From NCBI RefSeq assembly GCF_900188485.1, contig NZ_FZPH01000034.1, positions 1-45,827 of the forward strand: a DNA stretch of 45,827 nt, read 5' to 3'. Position 1 is the stretch's first letter. Each line of letters starts with the position of its first letter. The notes beneath the pieces are model-generated. The model was not told where the DNA came from and made no database searches. It worked only from the letters and a program-made list of their open reading frames with translations. A program made the position numbers and the translations under genes. This DNA is from Asanoa hainanensis (lineage in GTDB: Bacteria > Actinomycetota > Actinomycetes > Mycobacteriales > Micromonosporaceae). Of the stretch, positions 40,619-45,827 are shown piece by piece.

Positions 40619-41485
40619 ATGTCCAGGCGAGCTACCCCCCTCGCGGTCGCGGTCGCGGCCGCCTTGCTCACGACTCTCGCGGCCTGCGCGCCCGAGGAGA
40701 CGCCGGAGACCGCACCGTCGGGGTCGGCCGCCGCGTCCTGCACCAAGGACTCCCTCCAGACGAAGACCGCGGGCAAGCTGACGATCGCGACCGACGACCC
40801 GGCGTACGAGCCGTGGGTGGTCGGCAACAAGCCCGAGTCCGGCGAGGGCTTCGAGGCCGCGGTCGCGTACGCCGTCGCCGAGAAGTTGGGCTTCGCGAAG
40901 TCCGATGTGGCCTGGACCCGGGTCACGTTCAACAACGCGATCGCGCCCGGCCCGAAGGCGTTCGACTTCGACGTCAACCAGTTCTCGATCACCCCGGAGC
41001 GCCAACTGGCGGTCGACTTCTCGTCGCCGTACTACCTTGTCCGCCAGACCGTGATCTCGCTGAAGTCGTCGAAGATCGCCAACGCGAAGACCGTCGCCGA
41101 CCTCAAGACGGCCAAGCTCGGCGCACAGGTGGCCACGACCAGCTACCAGGCGGTGGCCGAGCTGATCAAGCCGAGCACCGAGCCGCAGGTCTACAACTCC
41201 AACGACGACGCCAAGAAGGCGCTGGAGAACGGCCAGATCGACGGCCTCGTGGTCGACCTGCCGACGGCGTTCTACATCACCGCCGCCGAGCTGACCGACG
41301 GCAAGATCGTCGGGCAGTTGCCGCAGGTGGGCACCCCGGAGACGTTCGGCCTGCTGCTCGACAAGGGCTCGCCGCTGACCAGGTGCGTCAGCGACGCGGT
41401 CGACCAGCTCCGCAACGCGGGTCAGCTCACCGAGCTCGAAAAGAAGTGGCTCGCCGACACGGCGGGCGCGCCCGAACTCTCGTGA
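40619..41485 (+). CDS. amino-acid ABC transporter substrate-binding lipoprotein
   Basis: A 288-residue solute-binding protein of the polar amino-acid (SBP_bac_3) family. The signal peptide ends in a lipobox LAAC with Cys23. The ligand domain has KLTIATDDPAYEPWVVGN, GFEAAVAYAVAEKLGF, DFDVNQFSITPERQLAVDFSSPYY, KLGAQVATTSY and NGQIDGLVVDLPTAFY. It is anchored outside the membrane and hands substrate to the permease encoded next, whose GTG overlaps this stop by 4 bp. The exact amino acid is not readable. The start ATG has no ribosome-binding site but a well-placed -10 box. Confidence 0.95.
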   Translation: MSRRATPLAVAVAAALLTTLAACAPEETPETAPSGSAAASCTKDSLQTKTAGKLTIATDDPAYEPWVVGNKPESGEGFEAAVAYAVAEKLGFAKSDVAWTRVTFNNAIAPGPKAFDFDVNQFSITPERQLAVDFSSPYYLVRQTVISLKSSKIANAKTVADLKTAKLGAQVATTSYQAVAELIKPSTEPQVYNSNDDAKKALENGQIDGLVVDLPTAFYITAAELTDGKIVGQLPQVGTPETFGLLLDKGSPLTRCVSDAVDQLRNAGQLTELEKKWLADTAGAPELS

Positions 41486-42327
41486 CCGACGGCGCTCCGC
41501 CGCTCTCGGCCGTCCAGCTCGACCGGATCGCCTGGCGGCGACGCCAGAGCATCCGGTCGATCCTGGTGGCCGCCGCGTCGACCGCGGTGCTCGGCGTGCT
41601 GCTGGTCGTCGCGGTCACCGGCGCGCCCGGCTGGGACCGCGTCCGGCAGTCGTTCCTGGACCCGACGATCGCGGCGGACGCCCTACCCGACATCCTGCGC
41701 GGGCTCTGGCTCAACGTCCGGCTGCTGGTCTTCTGCGCCGTCGGCTCGCTCGCGCTGGGCCTGGTGATCGCGCTGCTGCGTACCCTGCGTGGCCCGGTCT
41801 TCTTCCCGGTCCGTGCGCTGGCGACCAGCTACACCTACACGTTCCGCGGCCTGCCCCTGATCATCGTGATCTACGTGCTCACCCTCGGCGTGCCCGGGCT
41901 GCGCCTGCAGGGCATGCCGTCGGTGCTGGTGCTCGGCGGGTTGGCGCTGGTGCTGACCTATTCGGGCTACCTCGCCGAGGTGTTCCGCGCGGGCATCGAG
42001 TCGGTGCATCCCAGCCAGGTCGCGGCGGCCCGCTCGCTCGGCCTGACCTACCGCCAGGCGATGCGCCACGTGGTGCTGCCACAGGCGGTCCGCCGGGTGG
42101 CGCCGCCGCTGCTCAACGACACGGTGGCGCTGCAGAAGGACGTCGGCCTGGTGTCGCTGGCGGGGCCGATCGACGCGGTGCGCGCGGCGCAGATCTCGAC
42201 CGCCGAGCACTTCAACTACACGCCGTACATCGTCGCGGGGGTGCTGTTCGTGCTGCTCGCCATCCCGCTGATCGCGGTCACCGACTGGGTGACGCTGCGG
42301 GCCGCCCGCCGGCAGGCCAGCCGATGA
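41482..42327 (+). CDS. amino-acid ABC transporter permease
   Basis: A 281-residue inner-membrane permease of the HisM/GlnP type. After a hydrophilic start and a first helix (ILVAAASTAVLGVLLVVAV), the His/Glu/Gln/Arg/opine permease core spans ~85-275: GLWLNVRLLVFCAVGSLALGL, YTYTFRGLPLIIVIYVL. The coupling EAA loop is AARSLGLTYRQAMRHVVLPQA, and the protein ends in a final helix before a basic tail. Only one permease is encoded, so it probably works as a homodimer. GTG 41482 is coupled to the binding-protein stop, and the ATPase ATG overlaps its own stop. Confidence 0.95.
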   Translation: MTDGAPPLSAVQLDRIAWRRRQSIRSILVAAASTAVLGVLLVVAVTGAPGWDRVRQSFLDPTIAADALPDILRGLWLNVRLLVFCAVGSLALGLVIALLRTLRGPVFFPVRALATSYTYTFRGLPLIIVIYVLTLGVPGLRLQGMPSVLVLGGLALVLTYSGYLAEVFRAGIESVHPSQVAAARSLGLTYRQAMRHVVLPQAVRRVAPPLLNDTVALQKDVGLVSLAGPIDAVRAAQISTAEHFNYTPYIVAGVLFVLLAIPLIAVTDWVTLRAARRQASR

Positions 42328-43061
42328 CTGCCGTGCTGTCCTGCCAGGGCGTCCGCAAGCTGTTCGGGCCGTCGGTCGTTCTCGACGGGCTCGACCTGGA
42401 CGTGGCCGAGCACGAGGTGGTCGCCCTGATCGGCGCGTCCGGCTCGGGCAAGTCGACGCTGCTGCGCTGCGTCAACCTGCTGGAGGATCTCGACGACGGC
42501 ACGATCCACCTGGACGGCGCGCACATCACGGACCCACGGATCAACCCCGACCTGGTACGCCGCAAGATCGGCATCGTCTTCCAGGCGTACAACCTGTTCC
42601 CGCACCTGTCCGTGTTGGACAACATCACCCTGGCGCCGGTGCGGGTCCACAAGCGGCCCGCGGCATCGGCGCGTTCGCAGGCGCTGGCACTGCTGGACCG
42701 GATCGGCCTCGCATCGAAGGCCGCCGCGTTCCCGGACCGACTCTCAGGCGGGCAGCAACAGCGGGTAGCGATCGTCCGCGCCCTGGTCAACTCCCCGAGG
42801 CTGTTGTTGCTGGACGAGGTGACGTCGGCGCTGGACCCGGAGCTGGTAGGAGAGGTCCTGGACCTGATCCGCGATCTGAAGGCCGACGGCATGACGATGG
42901 TGCTGGCCACCCACGAAATGACCTTCGCGCGGCAGGTAGCCGACCGGGTCTGCTTCCTGGACGCGGGCCGAATCCTCGAACAGGGCTCACCTGAGCAGGT
43001 CCTCGACAACCCGGTCGAGGCCCGCACGCAGCAGTTCCTGCGCCGCCTGGCCCCGGCCTGA
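42324..43061 (+). CDS. amino-acid ABC transporter ATP-binding protein
   Basis: A 245-residue cytoplasmic ATPase of the GlnQ/HisP group. Walker A GASGSGKST (~38-46), Q-loop FQAYNLFPHL, signature LSGGQQQRVAIVRAL, Walker B LLLLDEVTSALDP, D-loop and H-loop LATHEM are all intact. It drives the permease encoded just upstream (ATGA overlap). The transport operon ends here. The sequence right after the stop reads as the tail of an unrelated gene. Confidence 0.97.
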   Translation: MTAVLSCQGVRKLFGPSVVLDGLDLDVAEHEVVALIGASGSGKSTLLRCVNLLEDLDDGTIHLDGAHITDPRINPDLVRRKIGIVFQAYNLFPHLSVLDNITLAPVRVHKRPAASARSQALALLDRIGLASKAAAFPDRLSGGQQQRVAIVRALVNSPRLLLLDEVTSALDPELVGEVLDLIRDLKADGMTMVLATHEMTFARQVADRVCFLDAGRILEQGSPEQVLDNPVEARTQQFLRRLAPA

Positions 43062-43063
43062 GC

Positions 43064-43237
43064 GATCGCAACGGCGACCTGCTAATCGGCTCGCCCACCG
43101 AATGGCGCTCGGCGCCGGACCGGCCGGCGGGCTGGCGGGTCGTCGAGTCCGCGGTGACGAGGACGCACTCGGGCTACTACGGGCGCGGCCGGTTCGACTT
43201 CACCATGTCGAGCACGGCTGGCGACTTCCGCAACTGA
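43064..43237 (+). pseudogene. 3' fragment of an unidentified gene
   Basis: From three bases after the ABC ATPase stop, an open frame without a start reads about 57 codons with strongly GC-biased third positions. It includes GDLLIGSPTEWRSAPDRP, WRVVESAVTRTHSGYYG and RFDFTMSSTAGDFRN before a TGA. Codon use is typical of the host, so it looks like the intact C-terminus of a truncated gene. I do not recognise the family. It marks the left border of the decayed repeat region. Confidence 0.5.
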
Positions 43238-43370
43238 CGCCGCTGGTGCCGATGGCCGCGCAGCGCCAGGCGGGCGCCGCCGCACACCAGCCGGTGCACC
43301 ACGCAGTGCCCCGAACTGCCGACCGGCCGGCTGGGTGCGGCCCTGTCGATGCTGAGCGACGCTTGATCGC

Positions 43371-43826
<456 letters not shown>

Positions 43827-44323
43827 AGCCGCCCGCGTGCACGCCCTGGAGACCCGTCTGCCTGCACTGGCCCAGAGCGAAGGGCTGCTGAGAAGCGCCT
43901 TCGACCAGTACCACCCAGCGCCGCGCCCATCGCCCGATCGACGGAGGACCGACCACAACCCGTCGGAGCGCCGTGCGTACCTGCTGCACGTAAAACGCCG
44001 CGTTGGGCCCCCGATTGCGGTTATGGGGAAAGATTCGAGCGAATTTAACCGTCCTTTCCGAGCTTCAACCGGAATGGGCTCGGCGCAATTGACTCAGCGG
44101 TGGCCGCCACATCGGCTAAGCCTTTCGCTTGCCGGTGTAGGCACTGTCGAAATACAGACGAAGCCCGCGACTTTGCCACCTGGCGGCAGATTGGCGCGCG
44201 CTCGCCCGCCTGGCCCGGTCCACGGAAGGCTCGGATGAGGCGGGGTCGGCGCAGTTTTAATTGCGGAACATATTGGCATGATCAAATCGGGTTTTCCGGG
44301 CTCGGATGCGATACAATTAATGC
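43827..44323. other. no convincing gene; AT-richer upstream region
   Basis: 43827-44030 has an open plus frame (HALETRLPALAQSEGLL, then SAFDQYHPAP) with moderate third-position GC and no start or known match; it may be a gene remnant. 44030-44323 is clearly AT-richer than the rest of the window and contains no supported gene. It ends in the promoter of the small protein at 44324. An alternative short frame (44100-44453) has no recognisable content. Confidence 0.4.
44312..44317 (+). promoter_or_regulatory. -10 box of a leaderless promoter
   Basis: GATACAAT, with TACAAT at 44312-44317, lies six bases before ATG 44324. This is the best -10 match to consensus among the leaderless candidates in the window, in an AT-rich stretch. 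No clear -35. Confidence 0.45.
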
Positions 44324-44887
44324 ATGCGGCAGCTTCAGTTATTCACCACAACAGAGCTGGCTGCAATGCGGGATCGCACCGCCTCCCGCAGTTATTCACC
44401 AGCGGCCGACGATTTCCGCCGTGATCACGAACGGCGCCGGCGCTGGGGCTTGATCCGGCGTCATGCCGAGCGTCTACGCCGCTCGGCCGGCGGCGCCCAC
44501 TGCTCCCACCCCCCAACAGCCACCGCGGATCGTGCGGGAGGCCAGATCCCTCAGCCGCCAAACCTGTCCCCGGCCGCGGCATCAACCTCGGCGTTGCCGG
44601 CCGCAGCCCCAGCAGAAGTGGCGGGTTCGGGCGCGAGCGCCGCACGGAATTCGGCCTCGACGCCAGCCTCAGCGTTGCCGGTCGCGCCGGCCCCGGCCGC
44701 AGCAAAGGTGGCGGGTTCGGGCGCAAGCACCGCACGGACATCGGCCACCACGTCGACCTCGGCGCTACCGGTTCCCCCGGTCACGGCCGCGGGGTTGTTG
44801 GCCGGTTCGGGCGCAAGCACCGCACGGACATCGGCCACCACGTCGACCCCAGCGCTGCCGGTTCCCCCGGTCACGGGCGCCGGGTAG
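44324..44887 (+). CDS. small conserved actinomycete protein extended into tandem repeats
   Basis: A 187-residue frame. The first ~55 residues (MRQLQLFTTTELAAMRDRTA, SYSPAADDFRRDHERRRRWGL, RRHAERLRR) resemble short (~60 residue) basic hypothetical proteins I associate with Micromonosporaceae; function unknown. From about residue 60 the frame runs into the 90-bp repeats and reads as Ala/Ser/Thr/Pro-rich copies (AGSGASTARTSATTST, ALPVPPVT), ending by chance at a TAG inside a repeat unit. The expected stop after ~60 residues seems lost, so the C-terminal part is probably not native. The start is supported by the -10 box six bases upstream; no ribosome-binding site. Confidence 0.55.
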   Translation: MRQLQLFTTTELAAMRDRTASRSYSPAADDFRRDHERRRRWGLIRRHAERLRRSAGGAHCSHPPTATADRAGGQIPQPPNLSPAAASTSALPAAAPAEVAGSGASAARNSASTPASALPVAPAPAAAKVAGSGASTARTSATTSTSALPVPPVTAAGLLAGSGASTARTSATTSTPALPVPPVTGAG

Positions 44888-45357
44888 GCGGCGGGTTCGG
44901 GCGCAAGCACCGCACGGACATCGGCCACCACGTCGACCCCAGCGCTGCCGGTTCCCCCGGTCACGGGCGCCGGGTGGTTGGCGGGTTCGGGCGCATGCAC
45001 GGCATGGACATCGGCCACCACGCCAGCCTCAACGTTGCCTTTCACGCCGGCCGCGGCCACAGCACAGGCGGCGGGTTCGGGCGCAAGCACGGCACGGACA
45101 TCGGCCACCACGCCAACCCCAGCGCTGCCTGTTGCCACGGTCGCTCCAGTCGCGGCCGGAGAAGAGGGCGATTCGGGCGCGAGCGCCACCGGGACTTCGG
45201 CCTCGACGTCGGCCTCAGCGTTGCGCGTCACCCGGCCGCGGCCCTGGGAGAAGCGGTGGGTTTCGACCCGAACGACCCCAGAGACTTCGGCCTCGATGCC
45301 AGTGTCACCGGCCACCCGGTCACGGCCGTGGAGGATCCGGTCGGAAAGTGCGCGTAG
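44536..45357. repeat. tandem array with 90-bp (30-codon) period, left block
   Basis: Units anchored at TTCGG occur at 44626, 44716, 44806, 44896, 44986, 45076, 45172 and 45262: a period of exactly 90 bp, except one 96-bp unit (+2 codons). A weaker unit precedes 44626. Units at 44806 and 44896 are nearly identical; the outer ones are more diverged. The plus frame beginning at the TTC has the highest third-position GC and reads as GGGFGRKHRTDIGHHVDPSA on the left, grading to FDPNDPRDFGLDASVTGHPV on the right, with a TAG at 45355-45357. That frame has no start codon between its upstream TGA (~44421) and the array, so it is probably a decayed repeat-protein gene. Confidence 0.85.
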
Positions 45358-45365
45358 CCCCACGT

Positions 45366-45645
45366 CTACACCGCCATTCGTACCTTGCGGATCGGGTCGG
45401 CGATCCCGGCCAGCGCTTCGGCTCAACGCTCGTCGTCCGCGCGAGCGCCACCAGCGTGGCCGAGACGAGCCTGTGCGGGTCCCCTGCCGGATGCGCAGCA
45501 GCATCAGGAAGACGGCGTGCCCGAGCAGGAAGAGCGCCGCACCGGCCGCATGTGCCGCCGCGGCGTTCCACTTCAGCGGTTCGAACGCGGCCGGGATGGC
45601 CTTCTTGATGTCGGCCGAGAACAGCACGACGTCGATGATCAGCGG
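45366..45645 (-). pseudogene. frameshifted C-terminal fragment of an LtrA-family membrane protein
   Basis: Minus strand, three successive frames give one plausible protein tail. They are LIIDVVLFSADIKKAIPAAF with KWNAAAAHAAGAALFLLGHA and VFLMLLRIRQGTR, then RLVSATLVALA, then AEALAGIADPIRKVRMAV with a TAG at 45368-45366. The membrane helix around a GHA/GHxxF motif and the overall wording resemble the end of 'low temperature requirement' LtrA proteins (family call from memory). Only ~90 of ~380 expected residues remain. Two frameshifts are needed, and the upstream part is replaced by repeat units at 45647 onward. Sequencing error could explain the shifts but not the truncation. Confidence 0.6.
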
Positions 45646-45827
45646 GTTCCGACCCGAACGCCCCGCAGACTTCGGCCTCGACGCCAGCCCCGGCGTCACC
45701 GGCCACCCAGTCACGGCCGTGCAAGAGCCGGGCGGGTTCCAACCCGCACGCCCCACGGACTTCGGCCCCGACCCCAGCCTCCGCGCCACCCAACACCGGG
45801 TCACGCCCGCGCAAGAACCGGCCGGGT
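45635..45827 (+). CDS. start of a 30-residue-repeat protein (partial, runs off the window)
   Basis: From ATG 45635 the frame reads MISGFRPERPADFGLDASPG, VTGHPVTAVQEPGG, then FQPARPTDFGPDPSLRATQH and so on to the window edge, with high third-position GC. The two 90-bp units (anchored at 45647 and 45737) match the rightmost unit of the left block, sharing the DFG-D-S and TGHPVTAV-type wording. A third unit begins at the very end. Whether the ATG is a true start is doubtful, since it lies in the LtrA fragment and has no clear ribosome-binding site; it may be an internal stretch of a broken gene. Confidence 0.35.
   Translation, partial: MISGFRPERPADFGLDASPGVTGHPVTAVQEPGGFQPARPTDFGPDPSLRATQHRVTPAQEPAG
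45647..45827. repeat. tandem array with 90-bp period, right block (continues beyond the window)
   Basis: Two full units start at 45647 and 45737, and the last bases match the start of a third. They are the same family as the left block and closest to its unit at 45262. The ~290 bp between the blocks is the LtrA fragment. Confidence 0.8.

Noticed and set aside
44551-45804. A 417-codon minus-strand frame joining repeats and the LtrA fragment
   Set aside because: Only a short internal part matches a real protein. The rest is the antisense of the repeats and is open by composition, with lower third-position GC than the plus TTC frame.
44536-45827. 90-bp repeats as a CRISPR array
   Set aside because: The whole 90-bp unit is repeated with gradual divergence. 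There are no short constant repeats alternating with unique spacers and no cas genes.

Overview
The window looks like a chromosomal segment of a high-GC actinobacterium, most likely a member of the Micromonosporaceae. The evidence is the 16S rRNA 5' end at the left edge on the minus strand, whose variable region and leader read like that family, together with the very GC-rich third codon positions, frequent GTG starts, many 4-bp stop/start overlaps and several apparently leaderless promoters. No plasmid, phage or CRISPR features are seen. Most of the window is core metabolism and information processing. The accessory-looking parts are a TnpB insertion at about 28.78-30.25 kb and a repeat-rich, decayed region at 43.06-45.83 kb.

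Layout: 1-0.75 kb, 16S rRNA start, leader and promoters (minus). 0.77-2.71 kb, tyrS and a membrane-anchored FKBP prolyl isomerase. 3.0-6.1 kb, an efflux locus: DHA2-type MFS transporter, PadR regulator and HAAS-like membrane protein on minus, facing a divergent TetR regulator across two identical operators. 6.1-8.5 kb, a secreted glycoside-hydrolase-like protein and a 3-methyladenine DNA glycosylase. 8.54-16.82 kb, a complete, translationally coupled arginine operon argCJBDFRGH read on minus, with a candidate ArgR-controlled promoter. 16.9-25.1 kb, a surface-glycan cluster: YfhO-type membrane protein, sugar-nucleotide SDR, GT2 glycosyltransferase, nucleotide-sugar dehydrogenase, divergent methyltransferase, and a polytopic membrane protein.

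25.2-32.6 kb carries the classical infC-rpmI-rplT-SpoU methyltransferase-pheS-pheT translation operon on minus. It is interrupted between the methyltransferase and pheS by a TnpB gene with an intact catalytic triad. infC appears to start at ATC and is preceded by a strong leader hairpin. 32.7-37.4 kb holds an FAD oxidoreductase, a PAS-GGDEF membrane diguanylate cyclase, an alpha/beta hydrolase and a divergent PadR regulator with a perfect palindromic operator. 37.4-39.1 kb holds a PH-like membrane protein, hisG and hisE. 39.1-40.5 kb holds a SigE-family ECF sigma factor and a coupled GerMN/Gmad-like membrane protein. 40.6-43.06 kb is a polar amino-acid ABC transporter operon (binding lipoprotein, permease, ATPase).

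The last 2.8 kb is different in character. It contains a gene remnant, a roughly 450-bp hexanucleotide-based repeat, a small conserved-looking protein that runs into a tandem array with a 90-bp (30-codon) period, and a frameshifted fragment of an LtrA-family membrane protein sandwiched between repeat units. The array continues off the right end of the window. This terminal region, the TnpB insertion and the sigma/GerMN pair are the least explained parts.
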